Positions 32,332 through 42,498 of a stretch of 64,000 nt of DNA are shown in pieces. Source of the DNA: Lasiosphaeria ovina (lineage: Eukaryota; Ascomycota; Sordariomycetes; Sordariales; Lasiosphaeriaceae); NCBI GenBank assembly GCA_033439765.1, contig JAULSN010000013.1:434001-498000 (forward strand), in the 5' to 3' direction. The first letter of the stretch is position 1. Every line of letters starts with the position of its first letter. The notes beneath the pieces are model-generated. The model was not told where the DNA came from. It made no database searches and saw only the letters and a program-made list of their open reading frames with translations. The translations under genes were made by a program, and so were the position numbers.

Positions 32332-34548
32332 ATGGGCGCGTACGTGTCAATCAACGAGTGCTATAACCACTACAATAAGACAGTCGACTGCACATACAAC
32401 TTCACTTCCCCCGACCGGGACAATCATACGGTTAGCGGCTTTGGGAGGCACGAAGTCCCGACCGACCCAGATGTTGCCGGTGTTGGCGTACGCACCCCCC
32501 TCCGACCTCGTCGTCCAAGCCATTCTAGTTCCAAGTCTAATTGTTAACCGTCACGTACCCGCAGATCGTATACACTTTCATTGGCGTGACATCGTTCGCA
32601 CTCGCCCTGAGCATCTTGCATGTGGCATGGATGATCTCCAAAATGATTGGGTGGAAGTCCCGATTTCCTCCAAGGTAAGATTGCCGGCCGACACCTGCCT
32701 CTCTTACCATGACGTTGGCTTAAAAGTGTCAACCTCTAACCAGCGAATCCGAGTACCGAAAGAGCCAACGCGGCGGCGGCCTCAGCATTGCCGTCATCTT
32801 CGAGACGCTCGTCATGACCTGTAGCGACCAGCAAGTGTTCACGGGGGGCGCGTATGCCCTCACGCTGAGATATGTACGTCTCCCCTTCCCCTCTTTCCGC
32901 TTTTTCTCTTCCCATTTGGTAGCTCACAGCAATGACAACAGTGGAAAGGATGCGAGATCACCGCTTACCACTACAACATCATCTCCAACATGATGATCCT
33001 CACCTGCGCCACGCACCTCATGTCCGTCACCATCGTGCGCAACTACTGGCGCTACCCGTGGCTGGCCATCCTGCGCATCCTGATCGTCACCGGCCTGTTC
33101 ATCGTCACCGGCATCTTCCTCTCGAGCCAGAACGAGCAAACCACATACGTCGGGCTGCCCTTTCCCAGCGCGATCCCCCCGGGCAACCAGATTGCAAACA
33201 TCATGTTCCTGCCGGCGGCGTGCTTCCAGAGCAACAACTCGCTCCTCATGTCAACGCTGCTAAACTCAACGTCCTCGCCGGAGCAGTCGAAACAGTCGCT
33301 CATCTACAGCCAGCCGGGCAACCGCATCCAGGGCTGGAACCTGTTCCTCTTTATCCTGTTCTGCTACTGCGCCGCCTTCATCGTCGATGTCGTGCGCTTC
33401 TTCCGCCGCGGTATCGGCAAGGAACCGCGCGGGTGGCGCGGCAACTTCGCCGCCAAGCACCCGCGCTTCTGCACCGCGCCGGGCAGGGTCCTGAAGGTGG
33501 CGGTCCAGATCCTCTTCTGCCTGTATCTCTTGGGCGGCATCGCCGTCAGCGCGGCCGCCGTCATCTTGTCGGCCAAGTACATCAACGACCTGCGCACGTG
33601 GGCCAAGAGTACGGGCTGGTTGGAGGTGGACGAGGGCGGGCAGAGTGCCGAGGACGATGCCACGTCGTTCGGCCAGCTGGTTCCAATCTTTTTGTGTCTG
33701 TTGATTGTGTTCAGCATCGCGCAGACCCTCAGCGGTGAGCTAAGCCCCTATCCCGTTTTATGTGTACCTCCTTCTAGTCGCTGACTTCGTTTGGGTTGCG
33801 AACAGACATGAACAAGAAGTACAGCGAAAAGGTGTACAGCCCAGATGGCACGGTCATCTACGACCCCAGCAGCAGCAGCAAGCTCCTGCTTCCGACACCG
33901 ACACCCGGGAAGGAAGGCATGCATGCGGCGGAGGGATCGGCTACGCCGGGAACGCCCGGGTTTGGGGGATGGCCGCTGCCGCAGCAGCAACCTTCAAGCC
34001 ATTATTTCATGAATAATGGAAATCACAATCATCAGGGCGGCAGCACTCCGCCGATCCGGCCGGGCCCGTACCCCCATCAGCAGAGCCCGCGCCCCCAACA
34101 GAGTCCCAATCCGCAGCAACAACAGTCAACTCATTCCTTCATGAATGTAAATCACAGCCCTCAAGTCGGCACTCCGCAGTCGCACGTCCATCAGAGCCCG
34201 CACCTCCATCAGAGCCCCAATCCGCAACAGAACCCGCGCCCCCAGCAGAGTCCCAATCTGCAGCAACACCCGTCGAGCCATTCCTTCACGAATGTAAATC
34301 ACGGCCCTCAAGTCGGCACTCCGCAGTCGCATCACCATCAGAGCCCGCACATCCATCAGAGCCCGCACATCCATCAGAGCCCGCACCCCCAGCAGAGTCC
34401 CAATCCACAGCAACAGCTGTCAAACCATTTTTTCGTCAATGGAAATCACAGCCCTCAGGTCGGCACCCCGCACCACCAGAGTCCGAATCCGCAGCAGAGC
34501 CCGAATCCGAAGGCCAAGTCGAGATTCCTGCGGAGCCCGCGTCAGTGA
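32332..34548 (+). CDS. Multi-pass membrane protein with His/Gln/Pro repeat tail
   Basis: Five exons: 32332-32487, 32565-32674, 32744-32873, 32942-33734, 33806-34548. All four introns (68-77 nt) have GTACG/GTAAG/GTGAG donors and AG acceptors and keep phase. The product is 643 residues. The N-terminus carries NxT/S sites (NKT, NFT) and looks extracellular. About seven hydrophobic helices follow between roughly residues 50 and 390. The last 230 residues are hydrophilic, with NPQQ, HQSPH and VGTPQSH units repeated in tandem and a basic end (KAKSRFLR). The topology recalls fungal seven-helix membrane proteins, but no receptor or transport motif is seen. The tail is probably cytosolic. Confidence 0.8.
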
Positions 34549-35270
34549 ATTGCACTAAGTCCAAACAAAGGTTTCATTTTGGCCCCCACTGGCACTGTTC
34601 CCTTCCCCTGATGCAAACTAGCCATGGTGATGAGAAGTATTGGAAGTTTCTGCGCAGCATGGGTAATTAGTATGCCTCCCGTTGTGGTGATATTGAGTTG
34701 AGCTAGTCGATATTGTTGGATTGTTCGTTGGATCGACAAGGGGGATTCAGATTATAATGCTGTTGGTGACTCTAACTTTTTTTGATTACTTTTCATTTTC
34801 CAAGACTGTCAAGCTATTGGACTTGGATTTCTTTTATCATTTCCTCGTTATGTGTCTTACTTGATGTTATTTCTTGCGAACGGGCGAAAGTTGGCCCGAG
34901 ATGCGTATTCGTCTGCGAAGAAAATGATAATTGGCTGTGTTCAAGGCCTTCCTTATTCGTTGTTACCAAAATGACCGGGGTTCGTTAACTCCGACGCCGT
35001 CTGTCGCTTGCCGCGGACACCGACCGTGACTATTAACTCCGCGGATATAATTAGGCAATCCTTTCAGCTCCGGGGGAGGGTGTATTAAGAGGCTTCCGCT
35101 TCCAACCCCGTCCTGTCCATTAGGCCGCGTCAGTATTAATAGTTTTGTCAAATGACTAGCTGGCCAACATACCTACCTTAGTAAAATTCGAGCCTGATCA
35201 CTTTTTGTCCTTCTGTTCCCAAGCCAAATCAGCCGTCAAGGCCCTCAAACACTAAATCGCAGTCGTCGCA
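34549..35270. other. Intergenic, no gene seen
   Basis: 3' region of the membrane-protein gene and promoter of the NAD(P)-binding gene. Only short ORFs are present. Confidence 0.5.
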
Positions 35271-36153
35271 ATGCATCTCATCCTAGCCGGAGCCACAGGG
35301 CTCGTTGGCTCGGCCGTGCTCGACGCCATGCTCAAGATATCCGATGTCACGCGCATCTCCATCCTAAGTCGGCGGTCGGTGCCAATGGCCGAAGCAGCCA
35401 ACGACGCTCGAATCAACGTCATTATCCACACGGATTTCTCATCATACGACAGCAGCGTTCTCCAAAAACTCGGGGACGCCGACGGCTGCGTGTGGGCCCT
35501 GGGCATCAGTCAAACCCTCGTCGGCAAAGAGTGAGTCAGCTCCATGCCACACACACACACACAATGATTACCACTCTCCCGGTCTCTCTAGGTCCACTTA
35601 TTAATCCCTACCTCTTTTCCTCTCCAGAGAATACATCAAAATCACCAAAGACTATGCCGTCGCCGCGGCCGAAGCCTTCCAGAACATCCCCTCCACGACC
35701 AAAAAACCCTTCAACTTCGTCTACGTCTCCGGCCGTGGCGCGACCTTCACCCCGGGTCTCATGACGCCGCTCTACGGCCGCGTCAAGGGCGAGACGGAGC
35801 TTCTGCTGGCCGAGATGCGCCGCAAAAACCCCGACTTCCGCGCTGCCACGGTGCGCCCCGCCTGGGTGGACGACGCCGACCACGCCGCCATCAAGCCCTA
35901 CATCCCGGGCGACAAGGGGTTCGTCCTGCGGAGCATAACGGTGGGCGTGCTGGGGCCCGTCGTGCGAGTGGCGAACAAAGCTTCGTGGTCGCCGACGGGG
36001 CCGCTGGGCGTGCTGTTGACGGAGATGGCCATGGGGCGGTTCGACGATGAGCAGGCGTGTGCAGGCAAGGGGTATCACACGTTGGATGGGGGGTTCAAGG
36101 TTGTTGACAACGTGGGGATGCGGAGGTTGGGCGGGTGGGACGAGAAGAAGTGA
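35271..36153 (+). CDS. NAD(P)-binding Rossmann protein (TIP30/HTATIP2-like)
   Basis: Two exons: 35271-35530 and 35628-36153. The 97-nt intron (GTGAGT ... CCAG, phase 2) contains a CA microsatellite. The product is 261 residues. The N-terminus LILAGATGLVGSAVLDAML is a Rossmann glycine motif (GATGLVG), then RRS follows strand 2. The mid part FVYVSGRGAT and the downstream YGRVKGETE (Y-x3-K) fit an extended SDR/NmrA-type fold of the oxidoreductase HTATIP2 group. It is probably a soluble NAD(P)-dependent or cofactor-sensing protein; the substrate is unknown. The gene looks intact. Confidence 0.85.
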
Positions 36154-37442
36154 GATGGAGACAAAGACAATGAGTCGCGACTAATAATCGTCGTTTTCGA
36201 CGGACATTATGAGCGTGGCACGGCGACACTTGCCCTTGCTTGCTGGACTAAACCTCCTCCCTGGCTCGACCGTGGTTCACCAGGGCTTGGATACTGCAAG
36301 AGCTGCGAACCCGATGGGTAAATCTCTGTCATTTGTCCGACTTGGAGAATTGGGTGCCGAGCGAGCCTCGAGACCTGTCGGTACTGTACTTTAGGCTCCA
36401 AGGCGCCTCAAATCCAACAGTGAAATCCCAAAAACAGTTGGGAACAAGGAACTGAGCGCGCGCTTCCAGAACATCGTCGAGTAGGAACGCTTGTCGCGTA
36501 ATTATTATTTTTGCACGTGCGCACGTGACTACTTGAAACAAAAACCACAAGTCGTCTGGAGTTATCTCAGCAAGCTCAGACCAATACCGTGGCTCAAGGC
36601 TGCGCCCCGGTGAGGGCCCTGCGGCCCCGATTTTTAGGATTTTTAGGGGACATTGACCCACATAGATCCACAAATACAAATTTGAACCAATCACAACACC
36701 CGGAAAAAAGAGCCACGGTACTGATTCAGCTGAACGGAGCCACCGTAGGCGAGCTTGCGAGCCGGAGGTGGCGTAGAGTGGCTGTCTCTTCTCTTTTACT
36801 GATACGGAGATGGATGTGGTGGATTTGTTGAAGGACCCGATAATAGCCGTGATGTGGAATACTACAAAGGATTCCATGAAGCCGAAGAGGGTGGAAAGGT
36901 TCGTGAAGGAAATAAATAGCCGGCGCGGTATGGACAATATGTAAGGTTCCGGTAGTAGTAGAAAGTCGTGATCTTTTTTGTGGTGGTTTGGTCGTTGTAA
37001 GGGGGGTCCGGGTGGGAGTTGAGGGGAGTTGCGGGGTAGATTATTTTATTGCTAACGTATACCGCCTGCCAATTCGAGTAATTGCAACCGTTCACCGCCT
37101 ACGCTAAGTCCTAATACGGTAAGTGTCCTCCTTATCGGCGGAAAATCCTTATACGCTGACTCGGCAAAGTCTGTTCCAATTTCGTGAGTAGATACGGCAG
37201 GTCTCCGTCCTCGGGCGCAGGCCTTTTTCTTCTTCCAGACATCAATCAATACACACTTCAAATACCCTCATTCTTGACTGCTTCTGCATGCATTTGGCTT
37301 CTGAGACCTCGAGGGACGAAGACACACACGTGTGCACGCGATCAAGCGCGATACGTGACTCGACCGACAACTACCCCTCTTTTTCCTTCGGCAACAGCTT
37401 CGGACTCTTCACACGTGCCCTGTCGGCCATTGACTTCCCACG
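36154..37442. other. Intergenic, holds the second 62-bp repeat
   Basis: No supported gene. The 202-codon minus ORF at 36329-36937 crosses the dispersed repeat and has no domain. The last 200 bases before 37443 are pyrimidine-rich, as fungal promoters often are. Confidence 0.45.
36724..36785 (+). repeat. 62-bp dispersed repeat, copy 2
   Basis: Nearly identical to 26672-26733 and in the same orientation. It contains the same GCCACC...GGTGGC hairpin. Confidence 0.8.
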
Positions 37443-38639
37443 ATGCCTACACTTCTTCAGCTCCCCAACGAAGTTTTATGTCTGATCGCTTGCAACTTGA
37501 GTCGGCGAAGCTTGCTCGACTTTGGATTGGCATCAAGACATCTAAACGGTGTCGCGCTCCCGGTAATTTCCAAGAAATTCTTCGAGACACGTTTTGTAAT
37601 GCTCCAGCAGTATAGCCTCGAAAATCTTCTTGAGATTTCCCGTCACCGTGTTTTTGGTCCCGCTTTGAAGACCCTGACGATTTGCGTCGACCATCTGCCG
37701 CAGGAGCTCAGTCGTAGGGAAAAGCGCGTTGTGAAAAGACCAGTGTATAAACGCCTGCTGGAGGAACAGAAATTTATGATGGAATCGGGGCTCAACACAA
37801 CATACCTCACACAAGCAATCGCGGCATTTCCAAGTTTGGAGACCATCGTCGTCGATGACGACTTCTTCCCGGGGGGGCCCACTGCTCTCGAACGACAAAC
37901 GGGCGTGCCCCTGGCTACCGCCATGGATCATCACCCGGACAGCGTCGAGTTTGTTGTGCGGACTCTTCGTGCAATTATTTTAGCTATCGCCGCCAGCAAC
38001 ATCTCCTTGGACGGATTTGATATAAGTGTGCGTGGTATCAACTCAGGCATGCTGTTCTTTCCGAAGCCAGTCTTGCGGTACATTCAAAGCCACCCCATCA
38101 ACCTTACCAGTCTCTGTCTGTCAGTCAGCCTCCCCAGCAGTATACACCCAAGTGGCGAGCTGGTGGGAGATCTTTTGGGCTTTCTCGCAGGTTTTCAAGG
38201 ATTACAACGTCTGTCCCTCGGATTTAGCCTCGGCGATGAGCCCGAACACTTCACTGCCATCTCGCAGGCGCTACGGTTACCGGGTTTACGATTTCTGGGA
38301 ATCACAAATGTCCAATGTACCGAGAGTGAACTCGTTACACTTTTGCTCGGTCATAAGGATAGCTTGGAAAAAGTTTCATTCACTTTTATCGATATTATAC
38401 TCGAAGGTGGAAGTCGGCAGTCACTTCTTGCAACAATACGCGATGAACTCTCTATCAAGTGTCTGACAATGACGCGCTGTCGATGGGCGGATAAGGTTGT
38501 ATACTTTCGTGAGAGCGGGAGTGATGATAAGAGCGGGAGTGATGGTGAAACCGATCTGAACGACTTTGAGATTGGTGGGTCCTGGCAAGACTGGACAGAC
38601 GACATTAATTGCATCATGATAGGGAGGAGTAGGATGTAA
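37443..38639 (+). CDS. F-box protein
   Basis: A single exon of 398 residues from ATG 37443 (context cccacgATG). Residues 3-45 (LQLPNEVLCLIACNLSRRS, then DFGLASRHLNGVALP) form a standard F-box. The rest has irregular Leu-rich segments (NLTSLCLSVSLPSS, GLQRLSLGF, GLRFLGITNVQC) like the solenoid of fungal F-box proteins. The C-terminus is acidic with an SGSDDKSGSDGE repeat. It is inferred to be a substrate receptor of an SCF ubiquitin ligase; the target is unknown. No break seen. Confidence 0.85.
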   Translation: MPTLLQLPNEVLCLIACNLSRRSLLDFGLASRHLNGVALPVISKKFFETRFVMLQQYSLENLLEISRHRVFGPALKTLTICVDHLPQELSRREKRVVKRPVYKRLLEEQKFMMESGLNTTYLTQAIAAFPSLETIVVDDDFFPGGPTALERQTGVPLATAMDHHPDSVEFVVRTLRAIILAIAASNISLDGFDISVRGINSGMLFFPKPVLRYIQSHPINLTSLCLSVSLPSSIHPSGELVGDLLGFLAGFQGLQRLSLGFSLGDEPEHFTAISQALRLPGLRFLGITNVQCTESELVTLLLGHKDSLEKVSFTFIDIILEGGSRQSLLATIRDELSIKCLTMTRCRWADKVVYFRESGSDDKSGSDGETDLNDFEIGGSWQDWTDDINCIMIGRSRM

Positions 38640-38679
38640 TGCGCCAGATAGTATAGTGGCAGCCGATAAGAGGCTGTAG

Positions 38680-39780
38680 CGCCACGCCGTCGACGCCGCG
38701 CTGCGTCTCAACGCCGACCTCGTCGCCGCCCATTCCTCTTGCTCTTCTTCTTCTTCTTCTTCTCCTTGTTCATCTGGCATCTCGCCGCCATTACTACGCC
38801 GCTTAGACCTCACCCGCCACTTGTTCCTCGACCTGGACAGTCCACCCGAGACTATCCGGCTCGCCGGCTGGCACATTTGCGCTTGGTCCGCCAAAAAGAG
38901 CCGGCCCCAATGGAAGATCTACCTCGACCCCCGCGCCGCTGGTGATGCCGTGGCGACCACGCGCGAAGCGTTCCGGCTGCTGGGGCTCGAGGCCGGTTGG
39001 CGGCTGGTGGAGAGTATCCTGACGCCTCCTCCTCCTGCTACAGGGACTGAGCCTAGTAGTGGTGGTGATGGTGACCCCATCATTTACTCTTCTCCGGATC
39101 TCCCGGATGACGACAAGGACGAGGAAGCACGTGTCAAGGTGTACGTCGCGCTTGGCAGCGGCAGCAGCGACGAAGAAGAAGAAAAAAAGAAGATGCCACG
39201 TCGCGCACGATGGCGGCGAGGGTCGCGCAGAAGCACGCGCGCATCTGTCCCGACGCAGACGCGTACGAGGTTCAGCGGTTCTTGATGGCCATGGCGGGTG
39301 GCGGCCACGGCCGCGGCGGTAGTGGTTTAATAAGTGGCGTCAACGGTTTGAATGGCTCGAACGGGCTGAAATGGTTTGAGCAATCATGTGAACGGTGCGG
39401 ATGGAACCAACGACATCGGCGACGTTAAGGGGACCAACGGAATCAACAGAACCAACAGCCACTATCACCACAGCAACGGCAACTCGGGTAAAAAAGAACA
39501 AGGGACAGGAGGAAGATCACCAGCGAACCGGAAAATCACTCCTCTCCTACCTCGCCTTCCCCAGAAAGACAGGCGACCGCCCCGTCAGCGCGGTGCACTT
39601 CCCCATGGACGCCTACGTATCCGACGACGCCGATGGCAGGCGCCGCGTCAGCGCGTACCTCGCGGCCCATCCCCGGCGCCAGCGGCCCAGCGGCGACCCC
39701 TCGGCCGCGGTATCCATGCCTGGGTGAGCCTCAAGCAGCGCCCCGGGGGCAGGCAGGAGAATACCTTTTTACTTTGGGCG
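38680..39780 (+). pseudogene. DMATS-type aromatic prenyltransferase, frameshifted relic
   Basis: Pieces in three frames line up in the order of a DMATS-fold prenyltransferase. First is WKIYLDPRAAGDAVATTREA with FRLLGLEAGW near 38.91-39.00 kb. Then comes ARVKVYVAL near 39.13 kb. PDADAYEVQRFLMAMAGG follows near 39.25-39.30 kb. Last is LLSYLAFPRKTGDRPVSAVH, then FPMDAYVSDDADGRRR, near 39.54-39.64 kb. Low-complexity insertions (CTT and GAA runs, an NG-rich stretch at about 39.33-39.47 kb) separate them. No intron set restores the frame by eye. Intact relatives transfer dimethylallyl groups to aromatic substrates in secondary metabolism. No other pathway gene is nearby. Confidence 0.55.
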
Positions 39781-40131
39781 TGAGGTGTTCTCGAGCTGAG
39801 TTGTGTGATGGGTGGGTGGGACGCGCCGCGTGTCTTGGTTTGCCGGTTTCAAGTGACGAGGTGAGAGAAAAGGGGCCGGGTTGCTTTGCCATGGGCAGAT
39901 TGGAATGCCGAGGTACCTTGACCTGGTGACCGGCCTATCTACTCAAGGTATATGGGAACACGACGAGTGGCGGCAAGAGGTTTGAGATGCCCGTTAAATG
40001 CGGACTCCAAAAAAATATGTTCAGTGCTTACCAGCCCTAGCCATATCTCAAATGTGTGTTCCAATCCTTCAACATCAATATACCAAATGTCGCAAGACAC
40101 GTAGAGTACCTAGAATACCTAATTACAGAAC

Positions 40132-40385
40132 CTAATTGGTCAGAGAATTAAAGCGGTCCACCGCTCGAGAAAGTCTCTTCGAAACACTCTTGGCCTTCCC
40201 AAACACTCTTGGCCGTCCCAAGAGCGGCAAGCCCTGGTTAACGTGCAGCTTCAACATCTGCACTGCAAGCACAACGTCACCGCTTAACCCGACACCCCTG
40301 GTCGACTCTCCCTCGAGGTTCGTCTCGTTGACTTCTTCTCCTGTCACAGTGTTGCTGGTGGTGGTGTTGGCGGCGGTGGCAGCAC

Positions 40386-40443
<58 letters not shown>

Positions 40444-40444
40444 C

Positions 40445-40512
<68 letters not shown>

Positions 40513-41931
40513 GCTGCTGCTGCTCAACGAGGCACCCCGCATAATCTTCATCCCGATGACCATATAGCCCGACCTTCCCCGCAGTGTATCCATGAGCTTC
40601 TTCTTGTCGTCGGATGGAAACGACTCGAGCCACGCCTGGGCGAGCTCGACGGGCCGGTCCAGGGTCCTTGTCTCGAGGCCGTCCACCTCGACGACGAAGT
40701 TCTCCTCATCCTTGATGGGCGCCTTGGCCTTGTCCGGGGGCTGCGCATACTGGCCTTTCTTGAGCTGCGACAGTGTCGTCTTGAAGCCAGATGCGCACTG
40801 CGGCATGGTCTCGTTGGAACCGGGGGTGAGCATGCTCTTGCCGCCTTGGAAGGCCTCCATGGTTTGGGGGTCTAGGATGATGGCGCCGAGGTCGAGAGTT
40901 GTTTTGTCTCTACCGCCATCATTGCCTAGAGGGACCGTCTCAAAGTTTGGCATGAGGATGTAGCTCTTGTCAGGTAAGTTCGACTCGGAGTTGGGTGGCA
41001 GAACGCGCATGACGCTCTGCCGGCCCGCGATGGCCGCCCAATCAAACGGTGTTTTCCCCCACACGTCGGTAAGACGGGAGTCGGCCTTGTGGTCGAGCAG
41101 CAGCTGCACGGCGTCAGCATGGCCGCTCTTGGCTGCTAGGTGCAGTCCGCTCCGCCGTTCCTTGTCGAGCAAGTCGACATACATGTAGGCACGCGACTTT
41201 TGTGTTTGTCCTTCCAAATCTTTGCCCTTCCCTTTGTTGCCCGCGGTGATATCCGAGCTGATACCGGCGCTCGACTGACTAGGAGGACCGCTTCCCACTC
41301 GGCTGGCGTCGCCTTTGTTTGTCTGATCAGCCACGCCGCCGCGTACCTCGCCTAGCAAAAGCTTAAGGATAGCCAAGTCGCCGTTCACGGACGCCCAGTG
41401 GAGCGCCGTCCAGCCGTTTTCGTCGTCGGCAAGATCGACCTTGGGCTCATGTTCCAGCAGTCGCTCGACAAAGTCGCCGCGCTTGTTCTTGGCTGCGATG
41501 ACTAGCGCCGTCATGCCTTGCTCGTTTGTCTTGTCGATGTCTCCGGGGTGCTTGGCGAGATGACCCCTTATCATGTCTACGTCCCCTTGCTCAGCCGCGT
41601 AGTGTAGACTGGTAAGGTCTAAGCCTCCCAGCAGTTCGTCCTCGACAACCTCTCTCGCGGCGTCCCTCCCCTTGCTCAGCAGTCCGCTTGGCGGGGCTGA
41701 CTGCAGCGACTCTAGAGACGGACATCTTGTTGCGATCGGGACACGAGTCATAGTGCAAAGTCTGTTGAGTTTTTCGAATACAGCGTAAAATATCGAGTCG
41801 GGGGTCGACGGTTTTTGCTGAAACGACAGGTTCTCGATTGAGGGTTCGATGGGGATTGTTGGTAAATGGGCGACCGGCCGCCCTGCCGACTGGGATTGTG
41901 TCATGGGTGAGTCGGGAGGGGAGGCATCCAT
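40132..41931 (-). CDS. Ankyrin-repeat protein with long poly-Asn tract
   Basis: A single exon of 599 residues from ATG 41931. Ankyrin units lie at about 103-190 (LTSLHYAAEQGDVDMI, ALVIAAKNKRGDFVERLL, GWTALHWASVNGDLAILKLL) and about 258-310 (SGLHLAAKSGHADAVQLLL). A Ser/Gly/Lys-rich linker lies between the sets. Near residue 470 a serine run passes into about 40 Asn codons with one Lys. The C-terminus (about 530-599) is unique. Ankyrin solenoids bind proteins; the partner is unknown. The poly-Asn part is a GTT microsatellite on the plus strand and should vary in length between strains. Confidence 0.8.
40386..40515 (+). repeat. GTT trinucleotide microsatellite
   Basis: About 43 GTT/TTG units with one TTC interruption near 40443. 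It encodes Asn (AAC) on the minus strand within the ankyrin protein. The near-uniform codon points to recent slippage growth. Confidence 0.9.
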
Positions 41932-42498
41932 CCAGGCTGTGAGGGTGCTGACGGAATCTTCTCAAATGCCCGGGCGTGGCGCCCAATATTGGTACCCTAC
42001 CATGTCCAACTTTATCAGGTCCCTCAGCTGGCGTCCCGATTTTTTGCGGCGACGTGCGCTGACCCATCCCACCAATGGTCGAGAGAGGGATTGTGTCAGC
42101 GAATCAGGCCCTTCACTCAAGTTCCTACCCCCAGAGCTTCCCCCCCTCAGCGACCTGCTTGGGCCTCACCGAGCCTCGTTGGCCTGTAAACTCTGGATAT
42201 GATTGGTAGCCTGACTTGATACCTGTTCCCAACAAGGTAAGAGACTTGATATTGTGGCGGCAGATGCAGGTGAATGGCGAGTTCATACCAACCCGGACCA
42301 ACCCGGAACCCAGGGATGAGCGCGTCCAGGCGGTGGGCTGGACGAGAGGAGGAGTAGGTATGAAAGCTTTAAAGATAGTCCAGCTCCGCGGCATTCCGCC
42401 CGCGGCTCGGGGATGAGGACTCAAGGCAGTCTCAGACCCTACGTACCCTTTCAGACATCACTCTCGTCGACATTTCCAAGAGCGCGAAATTGGCTAAC
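41932..42498. other. Divergent promoter region, no gene seen
   Basis: Lies between the ankyrin gene (-) and the membrane-protein gene (+). Short ORFs only. Confidence 0.5.

Noticed and set aside
36329..36937. 202-codon minus-strand ORF
   Set aside because: It runs through the 62-bp dispersed repeat, and has no domain, splice support or plausible composition.
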